Assembly: GCF_028206995.1 (NCBI RefSeq)
Contig: NZ_JAQLFL010000022.1
Span: 1-19,054 of the forward strand
Direction of reading: 5' to 3'
DNA from: Collinsella aerofaciens
GTDB taxonomy: Bacteria > Actinomycetota > Coriobacteriia > Coriobacteriales > Coriobacteriaceae
DNA length: 19,054 nt
Shown here: piece after piece, positions 1 to 7,261 of the stretch
Layout: every line of letters starts with the position of its first letter
Numbering within the stretch: the first letter of the stretch is position 1
Made by a program: the position numbers and the translations under genes
The notes under the pieces: model-generated
What the model saw: the letters and a program-made list of their open reading frames with translations, nothing else
What the model was told of the DNA's origin: nothing
Database searches by the model: none

Positions 1-74
1 GCTTGCCCGTATCGTAGGCAATGCGCCGAATGCTCGCCATCGAAATTTATCGGTGGCCCACTTCAGACTGTAAT

Positions 75-102
75 GGGCGGACACCAGCTACGGTGCCCGC
101 CC
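75..102 (-). terminator. Hairpin downstream of the RiPP exporter
   Basis: Arms at 75-85 and 92-102 pair over 11 positions with one G-T pair and a 6-nt loop. The hairpin lies about 33 bp past the stop of the exporter gene, at the end of the RiPP operon, which suits a terminator. No T-run follows on the minus strand, so intrinsic termination would be weak. Bases 1-74 beyond it show no gene I can support; a short open minus-strand frame runs off the window edge. Confidence 0.35.
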
Positions 103-135
103 CCCTGAATTTGATATGCGCGGTCCACTAACCCG

Positions 136-1755
136 TCAGGCAATTTCAATCACTTCATCGCATGCCGAAATAAGCACAGGGTCGTGCGTAGCGATGACCG
201 TGATATGTCGCCCCTTTCTTTCCTTAAGGATTTCGATAAACGCCTGCTTGCTTTGGCTGTCAAGTGCAGATGTCGGCTCATCAAACATCATCACGTCCGG
301 GTTTTTCAGCAGCTGGCGAATAATCGCTATTTTCTGTTTTTCCCCTCCTGAAATATTGTTCTGCCTATCGTCCAGCTCGACATCAAGTCCACCACTTGAA
401 TCGACCATCTTTTTAAGCCCCATTCTCTCAATGAGGCTCTCAAGGTCACGCTCTTCAGCGCTTCTGCAGCAAAGAGTTAAATTGTCCCGTATCGACCCTT
501 CGGTCAGGGGCGGCTCCTGCTCCGTAATCCCGATATTGCGCTTTCGCAGCGCATAACGGTCCAGAGAGCTCAGGGGCTTGCTGTTAATCCAAATATCACC
601 CTTGCAGTTTTCTGGATCGCAACCGCTTATCACATCCAGCAGCGTGCTCTTACCGGAACCGTTCGACCCAACGATTGCGTATACCTTTCCTTTTTCTAAA
701 GAAGCCCGAATGTCTCCGAACGCGGTCTTTACAGACCCCGGATAGCTATATGCCAGCTCGGAACAGTTCACCTCGTAAACATCATCGAGGATAATGTCCC
801 CGTTTGAGTCCTCGGGCATGTCCAGCAAGCGCCGCAAACGCTCGTAGGATACCTTTGACGTTTGATAGTCCTTGCCCAGCGCAAGGAAGAATTCAATAGC
901 CGAAGAATAATAGGAGTAATAGCTTAGCGCCGTCATAAGATAGCCGGGCAGCAAATTGCCGTCGAGAACTTCCTTTGCGCCCAGGATCAAGATTCCACCC
1001 TGTGCCAAAGATGTGACGGCAGTGTTGGCAAACGTAAAGGTCGCATTAATTTGCTGGTTCTGATAAACGAAACGATATAGCTCTGCAAAAGAGTGCTCAA
1101 GCCTTTGCTTGAAAACCTCGAATAGAACATGTCTGCGGATAAATTGTGCGTTGCTAAGCTGCTTCTCCAGATCGGAAAAGAATCGAGCCTCCTGCTCTTG
1201 AGCCTCGAAACTTCTTGCGAACAAACACTTTTTGAAAAGCGAATAGACCGCGCCACCTATTATGCCCAGAGCCATACACAGCATTGCCAGGTGACCGTTT
1301 ATGGTCGCCAGGACAACAAACACCACAAGCAACGTCACTATATTGCTCACGCTTTGGACACTTGCGTTTATAACAAATATCACCAAATCGTTAGCGTCAT
1401 GATTAATCTGTTGGTTGTAATATGAGGCATCAAAATTAGAAAAGAAGGCCCGTGGTAGCCTTTGAACGTGACTTATCACCTCTTCATTCAATGCAAATCC
1501 CACATGTGTTTGCAGATCGACATAGACCAGCTCACTGACGCAATTCAAACCGGCTCGCACAATACCCAGCGCTGCTATCTCAGCGCCGATGGCGATTGCG
1601 CTTTCCCCATCTCGCGCGACACCGACAAAGTTGTTGACCAGTTGCCCCGTCAGAAAAGGAATTGCGAGACCAACCACAAGCGAGAGCAGGCACATTAGAA
1701 GATAGGTTATATACTTTGGATTCTTGATTATTGTTCTTGCGCAGAGATTAAACAT
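136..1755 (-). CDS. ABC exporter (fused permease-ATPase) of the RiPP cluster, no peptidase domain
   Basis: 539-residue half-transporter, probably exporting the modified peptide across the membrane. Residues 1-300 hold the membrane domain with hydrophobic stretches near 16-40, 55-75, 128-175 and 245-295. The ATPase domain follows: Walker A GSNGSGKST (363-371), Q-loop Q413, signature ISGGE (468-472), Walker B ending in D492-E493 and switch H524. All catalytic residues are present, so it looks functional. There is no N-terminal C39 cysteine peptidase domain, so it should not cut a double-glycine leader itself. The ATG overlaps the end of the maturase gene by 8 nt, indicating translational coupling. 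It is the last gene of the operon. The role in peptide export is inferred from context; the fold assignment is firm. Confidence 0.88.
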   Translation of the reverse strand: MFNLCARTIIKNPKYITYLLMCLLSLVVGLAIPFLTGQLVNNFVGVARDGESAIAIGAEIAALGIVRAGLNCVSELVYVDLQTHVGFALNEEVISHVQRLPRAFFSNFDASYYNQQINHDANDLVIFVINASVQSVSNIVTLLVVFVVLATINGHLAMLCMALGIIGGAVYSLFKKCLFARSFEAQEQEARFFSDLEKQLSNAQFIRRHVLFEVFKQRLEHSFAELYRFVYQNQQINATFTFANTAVTSLAQGGILILGAKEVLDGNLLPGYLMTALSYYSYYSSAIEFFLALGKDYQTSKVSYERLRRLLDMPEDSNGDIILDDVYEVNCSELAYSYPGSVKTAFGDIRASLEKGKVYAIVGSNGSGKSTLLDVISGCDPENCKGDIWINSKPLSSLDRYALRKRNIGITEQEPPLTEGSIRDNLTLCCRSAEERDLESLIERMGLKKMVDSSGGLDVELDDRQNNISGGEKQKIAIIRQLLKNPDVMMFDEPTSALDSQSKQAFIEILKERKGRHITVIATHDPVLISACDEVIEIA

Positions 1756-3040
1756 GAGCTGAATCCAGTTCCGAAAGCAATCGCTGAGCTTTCTCGGTCA
1801 AAATCATTCGTTGGCGCACCTGATACCTTTGAGATACGCACTGTTTTGACCCTCCATGAAGAGCGTGATTAGGGCAACCTCCCATGCATGAGGGATAGGC
1901 AAAACACTCTTCACACTCATGATCGCTCGGCTCATAGTTTAGCCATTGGACAAGCTGAGCATTCATCCTCGGCCCTTCGGCAAGTGTGCCGACGGAGCGT
2001 TCACGCATCCCGATTTCATCCCAACATTTATAAAGGTAGCCCTCCGGATCCACTACAAATGACCCTGCACAAACAGCGCCACATATAGCCGGATTAAAGC
2101 GCACCGTCAGGTCAACGTAGAACCCCCTATCAACGGCATGGCTATAAAAGTCCAGCTCTTCCTGAGAAAATGCCTCCATCGAAAAACAACTACTGTCGCT
2201 TGGGCACGTATCATTGATATTGTCGACAGGCGCTAGGTAGAATCCCACCTTGTTTTTAAGGCCCTTTTCCTCGAGCGCATCCAGCAAATCGCCGGCACCG
2301 ACAATGTTATGGGCATCGACATTGCACCTGATAGAAATATCTAACAGATGGGTGACTTTAGAAACGTTGTCTAGAATCGCATCGTATGTCGGCTGTCCGT
2401 TCCGCAAGATTCGCCGGGAATCATGATCTTGTCGAGAACCGTCCAAAGTCACCTGAGCCATCTTGACGTCACAAGCCGCGAGAGCCGCAGCCACTTCTGG
2501 CGTCAGAAGATACCCATTTGTGACAATGGATGCTGCATAGGAACACTCCGGATTAAGGACCCCCTTTATACGCTCTGTGAGTCGCTGAATTCTATCGACT
2601 TGTAGCAGCGGCTCTCCACCATACCAACTGATGTCAAACTCGCTCAGCCCCCGTGAACGATCTTTCACGAATGAAACAAGTCAGTCTTCGACCTCCAGAG
2701 TCATTGTCGTTTTGCGTTGCCCCTTTTCATAACAGTATGGGCAACAGAAGTTGCACTCCAATGTCGGGGCTATCGTCATGCCGAGAGAGCGATCAGAAAA
2801 CCGAACAAGACGGCCTATCGCCTTCATTTCCTCCTTTTCGTCACGATCATCTTCTAACAGCATCCCTCCTTGAAGCAACGCTTCGCACAATTCATCTGGC
2901 TCCCATTCGCTTCCCGATACCATGCGGCACATTCTTTCTGCATGCTGCTTATCTAACGAAAGGATCGCACCGGTCTTCGCATTCATCACCAGCGTCCTTT
3001 CGCCACGGTTTTCAATCAGGTTGTATTGAGACGGTCTCAT
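1748..3040 (-). pseudogene. Radical SAM/SPASM RiPP maturase interrupted by an in-frame TGA
   Basis: Reading through one TGA (2681-2683, codon 120) gives a 430-codon radical SAM/SPASM peptide maturase with no frameshift. Residues 1-85 resemble the N-terminal peptide-binding region of such maturases. The SAM-cluster motif C96-x3-C100-x2-C103 lies before the stop; the WYGGEP motif (139-144) and the SPASM cysteines (C320, C324, C339, C376, C379, C385, C389, C401) lie after it. A functional enzyme would form thioether or C-C links on the Cys-rich peptide at 5479-5607. The start is ATG at 3040, preceded by GAGGGA at good spacing; a TTG at 3061 is possible but lacks a better site. The second half (GTG at 2668) has no ribosome-binding site, so two separate polypeptides are unlikely. 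Either a recent nonsense mutation, a sequencing error, or recoding. Neighbours overlap or abut on both sides. Confidence 0.85.
2681..2683 (-). other. In-frame TGA inside the maturase, followed by a hairpin
   Basis: The stop sits between the SAM cluster motif and the GGEP motif, at a variable helix position, in a frame that is otherwise open on both sides. A 6-bp perfect stem (2669-2664 with 2657-2652, loop AGATCG) begins 11 nt after the TGA. One-base changes from CGA, GGA or TGG would produce this stop. Confidence 0.8.
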
Positions 3041-3061
3041 ATGTTTATCCCTCACAAGCAA

Positions 3062-3880
3062 TCAAAGAAATCTCGACCGCAATCGGTCGACGGTAAAGCA
3101 AATGGCAAAAACGCTTGCTACGTTTATTAGGCAGTCAATTAGAATCGAAATGCATTGACTATTCCCCAACGGGGTCACGCCACAAATCCACATGAGCATC
3201 GAGGCTGGAAGCGGAAGCATGGAATTGGCCCCGATCTGTATGTAGATCGCTACAACGTTGACAAGCAACAGCATGCCAATCGGACCGAAGCCGGACCCAA
3301 AATAGGAAACAGCGATCACGCAAGAGACCACGTATGCAAGGCAGGCAGCGGCAGCAAGAACAAGTCGATAGCAAAATACATGCATGTTGAAATACTGCTG
3401 AGCATCCAGAACGATTACGCAGTTAAGACAGTACAAAACGACACTCGACAGGATAAACGCGTCCAAAAGGGCAAAAGAAGACAGCACCACTCGAGCAACG
3501 ATAGCGCACACACGCTTCCCTCCCCGAGCCTCCGACAACCCCCACGGTTCCTCAATAAAGCCCGAACTGACAAAGCGCGGCACAATGCAAGCTGCGATGA
3601 ACGGAAAGAACAATGCATGAGCCAACGGGGCTACGTTGAAAAGCAGACCGCGAAAAACCCCTGCATTACCAAATAGAAGGACATCCTCTGCCGATAGCCG
3701 AAGCGTCGGGTCTGGGAAAAAGCCCAAGAAACTGTTCTCACGGAGGCTACAGAACCACATCGGGAAAGAATTAAGCTGCAATACCACCATGCACGCATAA
3801 ATTACCAGGATTAAGGCGTACGCCCATTTGCTCGCATGCTTCCATTCTGACTGGAGAAGTCTTTTAATCTGACGAGCCAT
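3062..3880 (-). CDS. ABC-2 type permease subunit, second of two in the RiPP cluster
   Basis: About 272 residues with six likely membrane segments (for example the stretches starting ALILVIYACMVV, FLFPF-type around residue 90, LSSFALLDAFILSSVVLYCL, LVLAAAACLAYVVSCVIAV, GMLLLVNVVAIYI and the C-terminal SILIDCLINVASVFAICF). It probably pairs with the permease just upstream and the ATPase at 4685-5410 to form a LanFEG/BcrAB-like transporter that removes the peptide from the producer's membrane. I chose ATG 3880, which has a G-rich site (GGGGGTG) upstream; GTG 3889 is the alternative. The gene overlaps the first permease by 17 nt and its TGA lies 21 nt before the maturase ATG. Subunit class is inferred from context and topology, as there is no sequence signature. 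Confidence 0.72.
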   Translation of the reverse strand: MARQIKRLLQSEWKHASKWAYALILVIYACMVVLQLNSFPMWFCSLRENSFLGFFPDPTLRLSAEDVLLFGNAGVFRGLLFNVAPLAHALFFPFIAACIVPRFVSSGFIEEPWGLSEARGGKRVCAIVARVVLSSFALLDAFILSSVVLYCLNCVIVLDAQQYFNMHVFCYRLVLAAAACLAYVVSCVIAVSYFGSGFGPIGMLLLVNVVAIYIQIGANSMLPLPASMLMWICGVTPLGNSQCISILIDCLINVASVFAICFTVDRLRSRFL

Positions 3881-4688
3881 TGAACACACCCCCAGCGCGA
3901 AAGCTCACGAGAGCGTAAATCAATACCGATAGACAGCTGGCTGCCACGCCATATCCCAGAAGCGTCAGCTGCCCCATATCGCTATACCCAAGAGCACTTC
4001 CGACTCCAAGATACGGCCCCGGAAGAAGGAAAATCCATCGCAAGGACGGTATGGGCGCCTGAAGGTAAGTTCCGTAGAGCGTCAAGCTCATGACAAATCC
4101 GATTATTATCACAGCCCCGCTAAATACAGCGCTGCTTGTAATCCGATAGATGGTTACCGTCTCCAACGCAACCGATATCACCAATACGGCGTTGATTATC
4201 ATTGCGGGCAAAAATGCAGCCAGCATGCTATGCGCATAGTTTTGCCCTCCACGTGTTATCGCTATTGCAAAAAGAAGAAGGCAAAGCGCACTATATGCTG
4301 CGCCAATTATTAAAGCAGACGAAAGCACATGTGCTAGGACCCCATTAAAGCGGGTAAGACCTCTTGCTGAAGAAATTCGGTGTCCCTCTTCATAGCCGCG
4401 CTCCTGTAAAATCGCCAAGCAAACGATGAGCTGAACGAACAGAGACGTGCCGGCAAAAGCACTGCGCACAAGGAACTCATCGGGTGCAGAAGGATCGATT
4501 ACATTCCAGCAGAAACCAATATCCTCCCCAAAAACGCTATTGCCAAAGGCGAGCAACGTTGTTCCGTTTTTTAGAAAGACACCGAAGAGAAGGCCGAACG
4601 CCAGAATAAGCGCAAGACCAAACTTCGCCGGAAACATCCTGTGCAAACGCATCATATCTGCCTTTATGGGATGGATCGCCCGCTTCAT
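3864..4688 (-). CDS. ABC-2 type permease subunit, first of two in the RiPP cluster
   Basis: 274 residues with about six membrane segments: 24-42, a stretch near 80-95, 118-145, 160-175, 183-205 and 245-268. A large soluble loop lies between segments one and two (around residues 43-78), as in immunity-type ABC-2 permeases. The ATG overlaps the ATPase stop codon as ATGA (4685-4688), a classic sign of coupled translation. Together with the next permease and the upstream ATPase it likely forms one transporter for self-protection or peptide removal. No residue-level motif fixes the substrate. Confidence 0.72.
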   Translation of the reverse strand: MKRAIHPIKADMMRLHRMFPAKFGLALILAFGLLFGVFLKNGTTLLAFGNSVFGEDIGFCWNVIDPSAPDEFLVRSAFAGTSLFVQLIVCLAILQERGYEEGHRISSARGLTRFNGVLAHVLSSALIIGAAYSALCLLLFAIAITRGGQNYAHSMLAAFLPAMIINAVLVISVALETVTIYRITSSAVFSGAVIIIGFVMSLTLYGTYLQAPIPSLRWIFLLPGPYLGVGSALGYSDMGQLTLLGYGVAASCLSVLIYALVSFRAGGVFNGSSD

Positions 4689-5410
4689 AGCGAGACCGCC
4701 TTCATCAAGCGCCTGTAATACTCTTTTAGGGACGACGCCTCATCCCTTATGACGTCCATCGATTCCTTTTTCAGCAGTTCGCCGTCATGAATAAACACGC
4801 AACTTGTTGCAACTGATGCCAACTCATCCAAATCATGGCTAGAGATGAGCATGGTCTTACCCTGTTCTCGATTCAATCGACCGATAAGGGCCCATATACT
4901 CTCGATGCCCAGCGGGTCCAAACCGTTTGCTGGCTCATCAAAAATAAGCAGGTCAGTGTCACCCAACAAAGCCGTAGCTATATCCAGCCGCCGTTTCATT
5001 CCCAGAGAAAAACTGCTTACGCTCTTTTTCTCTTCGACGTCCAGTCCAACTAGACTCAAAACGCGAGGAACCTCACGTTTCTCATCAAGCCCCCATTCCG
5101 CACATCGGATCCGAAGATTCTCAACCGCACTGAGGGACTGGTATGCTCCGCTGGAATCTGGCACATAGCCGACACGCGTCCGCATCAGGCTAAGCTCTCT
5201 CTTTGATTTGCCTCCAAAGAGCTCCACGCTCCCCGACGATGGCTCGCAGAGGCCCAATACGATTTTAATAAGCGTGCTTTTGCCCGCACCGTTTGCACCG
5301 ACAAGGGCACAGAGCTCAGACTGATGCACCTCGAAGGAAACGTCATGCAAAACGCGCCGTTTCCCGTAGCGCTTTGACACCTTTGATAGCTTTATCGCTG
5401 ATGCACTCAT
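4685..5410 (-). CDS. ABC transporter ATPase subunit (LanF/BcrA-like) of the RiPP cluster
   Basis: 241-residue stand-alone ATPase: Walker A GANGAGKST (38-46), signature SLGMK (135-139), Walker B ending in D158-E159 and switch H192. It would power the two following ABC-2 permeases at the inner face of the membrane. The stretch normally carrying the Q-loop glutamine reads VGYVPDSSGAY, placing Asp85 where family members carry Gln, or Glu in LanF-type immunity ATPases; this supports the immunity assignment only loosely. The ATG follows a GGGAGG site. The gene starts 69 bp after the precursor stop, with a hairpin in between. It could instead be a general exporter; context favours self-resistance. 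Confidence 0.85.
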   Translation of the reverse strand: MSASAIKLSKVSKRYGKRRVLHDVSFEVHQSELCALVGANGAGKSTLIKIVLGLCEPSSGSVELFGGKSKRELSLMRTRVGYVPDSSGAYQSLSAVENLRIRCAEWGLDEKREVPRVLSLVGLDVEEKKSVSSFSLGMKRRLDIATALLGDTDLLIFDEPANGLDPLGIESIWALIGRLNREQGKTMLISSHDLDELASVATSCVFIHDGELLKKESMDVIRDEASSLKEYYRRLMKAVSL

Positions 5411-5440
5411 TGGCCTCCCGTTCTGCTTGATAGCAAAACC

Positions 5441-5470
5441 GCTGCTGCCAGACTGTCGCCTGGCAGCAGC
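5441..5470 (-). terminator. Hairpin between precursor and transporter genes (attenuator-like)
   Basis: Perfect 11-bp arms at 5441-5451 and 5460-5470 with an 8-nt loop, 9 nt after the precursor stop. On the minus strand GGTTTTGC follows, a weak T-run. Such partial terminators or RNA-stabilising stems are commonly found behind small peptide genes and raise precursor level relative to the downstream enzymes. The role is inferred. Confidence 0.55.
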
Positions 5471-5478
5471 CGCAACTG

Positions 5479-5607
5479 CTAGAGATTAACTAAACAGAAG
5501 TTTTTGCTGCAGTTATTGACGCAAGTGCGTGCTCCACAGAATGTCTTGCAGTAACCGTTGCACCCACCACCGGGGTCCACATAACTCGGTTTGACAATCC
5601 AGCTCAT
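5479..5607 (-). CDS. Cys-rich RiPP precursor peptide (42 aa, six cysteines)
   Basis: A 42-residue peptide beginning MSWIVKPSYVDPGGG, then a core with Cys at 16, 20, 24, 29, 33 and 38 (spacing x3, x3, x4, x3, x4) ending LVNL. The ATG at 5607 follows a near-perfect AAGGAGG site. It is the first gene after a strong -35 and lies in front of transporter, radical SAM/SPASM maturase and exporter genes, the position expected of a precursor. The short N-terminus with an IVKP stretch and a Gly-rich end is the likely leader; the core is rich in Cys, Asn, Gly and Lys. It resembles, from memory, the Cys-rich peptides of Clostridia made by SPASM maturases (SCIFF, Clo7bot, CXXX-repeat types) that become ranthipeptides or sactipeptides. 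Exact cleavage site and cross-links cannot be told. It is below the usual length cut-off of gene finders. Confidence 0.87.
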   Translation of the reverse strand: MSWIVKPSYVDPGGGCNGYCKTFCGARTCVNNCSKNFCLVNL

Positions 5608-5645
5608 ATCGTTCCTCCTTTCTATTATCGCTTTTACTTTGTGTT

Positions 5646-5674
5646 ATTGTTTATCGATAACTTATATTTGTCAA
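5646..5674 (-). promoter_or_regulatory. Promoter of the RiPP precursor with an internal palindrome
   Basis: On the minus strand a perfect TTGACA (5669-5674) is followed after 17 nt by AACAAT (5646-5651), four of six matches to the -10 consensus. The palindrome TTATCGATAA (5651-5660) fills the spacer next to the -10 box, the typical place for a repressor site. The adjacent XRE-type regulator is the obvious candidate binder. Start codon is about 39 nt downstream of the -10 box. Confidence 0.6.
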
Positions 5675-5687
5675 GATAATCTAAAGA

Positions 5688-5718
5688 GATGGGGCCCGCG
5701 CTAGACACGGGCCCCATC
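5688..5718 (-). terminator. Strong hairpin after the regulator pair
   Basis: Perfect 11-bp GC-rich arms at 5688-5698 and 5708-5718 with a 9-nt loop, 35 nt past the stop of the XRE gene. On the minus strand TCTTTAGATTAT follows, a modest T-rich tail. It separates the regulator transcript from the precursor promoter. Confidence 0.65.
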
Positions 5719-5752
5719 ACACCAATATCTCGTTTTAGCTGCTCGCTATATG

Positions 5753-6082
5753 CTACTCGTCGCTCAAATCTACAGCAAAGACTGATGTTGGAAGCGACGC
5801 CTCATTGCCTCCACCATTCCGCATCTGCCTCACGACATTTTTTGCACGCTCAACAATAAGCTCCTCAAGCTCTTTCTCACTCACCCGCCGAATAATATCT
5901 CCCGGTTGACAGTCAAGTTCATCGCAAATATCGAGAAGCGTCTTAAGGCGAATAGCTTTAATTTTTCCGTTTCTTAGCTTAGAAATATTAGCCGGAGTAT
6001 GCCCCGTGGCACGAATCAGATCAGCACTGGTCTTTCCGGTCTTAAGTAGCTGCGTCTCAAGCTCGATGATGAGATAGCTCAT
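5753..6082 (-). CDS. XRE/Cro-type transcriptional regulator (YozG-like)
   Basis: 109 residues. A helix-turn-helix domain covers about residues 14-65 (SADLIRATGHTPANISKLRNG, with the recognition helix at TPANISKLRN), followed by a charged helical tail (EKELEELIVERAKNVVRQM). It should bind DNA as a dimer in the cytoplasm. The gene starts 8 nt after the DUF2975 gene, its GGAGGA site overlapping that stop codon. Small XRE proteins next to DUF2975 membrane proteins form a recurrent pair in Firmicutes and Actinobacteria. Placed directly before the RiPP promoter, it may control the peptide operon; that link is inference. Confidence 0.85.
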   Translation of the reverse strand: MSYLIIELETQLLKTGKTSADLIRATGHTPANISKLRNGKIKAIRLKTLLDICDELDCQPGDIIRRVSEKELEELIVERAKNVVRQMRNGGGNEASLPTSVFAVDLSDE

Positions 6083-6090
6083 GCTTCCTC

Positions 6091-6651
6091 CTACACAAGC
6101 TCGTCAGACTGCTCTTGGAGCAGCGAGGCATAACTCCAGATCACCGAGATACACAGACAGACAGCCGCGCCGATAAGCGACCCCGCATCAAAGGCAACGC
6201 CTTGGCAAATCTCAATAACGAAGGAATGAGGCACGACGTAAAGCTCCAGCCCACCAATGGTAAGATTGACCGATCCGTAGGCACCAATAAGCGAAACCGC
6301 GGCGTTAACAGCAAAGGCAAGCGCAAGAACACGGATAAGCCGCACATGCGTCTTGGTAAAGGGCGAGACGCCTCGCGAGATGTTACGGCTGATCCCACAC
6401 AGAACGACAAGCGAAATACCCACGACGAGTGCCAGGCACAGTCCGCTTGGGATAACGATGCACCCGCCATCGAGAAGCGTCACGACGCCGAAAGAATCGA
6501 CAGAGGCAACGTTTGCAACCGCATACCAGATCACGTAAACAACCAACGCGGCAAAAGCGACGAGCATCCCTGCAAAAACGGCTGCCATGCAAAAGCCAAG
6601 CTTCCTGATATTTTCGCCCGCTTTGGCCATACGCTGAACGCTGTTAGACAT
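6091..6651 (-). CDS. DUF2975 family four-helix membrane protein
   Basis: 186 residues with four membrane segments: about 19-48, 60-88, 104-128 and 155-180. This is the topology and length of DUF2975 proteins, which sit beside small XRE regulators and have no known activity; a role in sensing or in controlling the regulator is plausible. I chose ATG 6651 because a GAGGGTGAG site precedes it and the protein then begins just before the first membrane segment; an open frame reaches back to 6813 but has no site and no family-like sequence. It is translationally linked with the XRE gene. Confidence 0.8.
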   Translation of the reverse strand: MSNSVQRMAKAGENIRKLGFCMAAVFAGMLVAFAALVVYVIWYAVANVASVDSFGVVTLLDGGCIVIPSGLCLALVVGISLVVLCGISRNISRGVSPFTKTHVRLIRVLALAFAVNAAVSLIGAYGSVNLTIGGLELYVVPHSFVIEICQGVAFDAGSLIGAAVCLCISVIWSYASLLQEQSDELV

Positions 6652-6672
6652 ACACTCACCCTCATCGACTCT

Positions 6673-6704
6673 ATCGTTATTCGAACAGTTTATCGAACAA
6701 CGAT
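6673..6704. promoter_or_regulatory. Inverted repeat upstream of the DUF2975-XRE pair (operator candidate)
   Basis: Arms ATCGTTATTCGA (6673-6684) and TCGAACAACGAT (6693-6704) match at 11 of 12 positions around an 8-nt centre, 22 bp upstream of the start codon. The minus-strand reading contains TCGATAAAC, a 9-mer also present at the precursor promoter. This suggests a shared, probably autoregulatory, binding site. No clear -10/-35 pair was found around it. Confidence 0.4.
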
Positions 6705-6793
6705 ATTGATTGCATGCGGAAAGCCCCGCCAGTGCGCATAGGCCATTTAGTAACCCGGAGGAGTGAGCGTGGATTTTTGGACATATATCGAAC

Positions 6794-6857
6794 GAGAGTG
6801 GATAATCTCCCACTTTGAGGCCGCCACCGGGCCTAAAACGGGAGATTATCCACTCTC
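6794..6857. repeat. Intergenic palindrome with perfect 18-bp arms
   Basis: Arms at 6794-6811 and 6840-6857 are exact reverse complements (first half begins GAGAGTGGATAATC); a nested AGGCC/GGCCT stem lies in the middle. It sits between the HPt gene and the DUF2975 gene, at the edge of the AT-richer RiPP region. Both strands would fold into the same hairpin. It may serve as a terminator for the HPt transcript but has no T-run; a REP- or MITE-like element is as likely. Confidence 0.75.
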
Positions 6858-6881
6858 ATAGTCATCAAGGCCCGCAAGCTC

Positions 6882-7238
6882 TTATTCAGCCGCCTCGCGC
6901 AGAGCCGACATCGTTGCCGCATATTGCTGCTGCAACGCATGCATTCCCTCGCGAGCGCCGTCAACGGCATCGGCGCCGCGCAGTGCTTCGGTCACCACGA
7001 CCGCCGGCTCGTACAGATTATCGAATCCCAGGTTCTGGCTCACGCCCTTGAGCGTGTGCGCTGCCATAAACGCACCTTCGGCGTCTCCTGCCGCCATGGC
7101 GGCCTCCAGCTTGTCCATGCTCTCGTCATCCAAAAACTTGAGGGCAAAGCGGGCAAGCATTTCCTCGCCCATCAGCCGAGCGCACGCGTCATCATAATTA
7201 GCGCCGATCTTCTCATACGCCTCACGCATGGAAATCAT
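6882..7238 (-). CDS. Stand-alone HPt (histidine phosphotransfer) protein
   Basis: 118 residues matching a single HPt domain. The phospho-accepting histidine is H61 in AAHTLKGVSQNLGF, the usual HxxKG signature. Such proteins pass phosphate between a hybrid kinase and a receiver domain in the cytoplasm. ATG 7238 lies 9 nt after AAGGAG. The gene follows the receiver/HD-GYP gene by 23 bp in the same direction, so the two are probably co-transcribed and the receiver next door is its likely partner. No histidine kinase is in the window. Confidence 0.87.
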   Translation of the reverse strand: MISMREAYEKIGANYDDACARLMGEEMLARFALKFLDDESMDKLEAAMAAGDAEGAFMAAHTLKGVSQNLGFDNLYEPAVVVTEALRGADAVDGAREGMHALQQQYAATMSALREAAE

Positions 7239-7261
7239 GGATTAAAACTCCTTAGGTCAAA

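Noticed and set aside
1..74. Start of a gene on the minus strand at base 40 (ATG, reading MASIRRIAYDTG)
   Set aside because: No ribosome-binding site, and too short a piece in the window to judge.
2652..2668. GTG 2668 as an independent start for the second half of the maturase
   Set aside because: No ribosome-binding site precedes it, and the protein would lack the Fe-S cluster motif needed for radical SAM chemistry.
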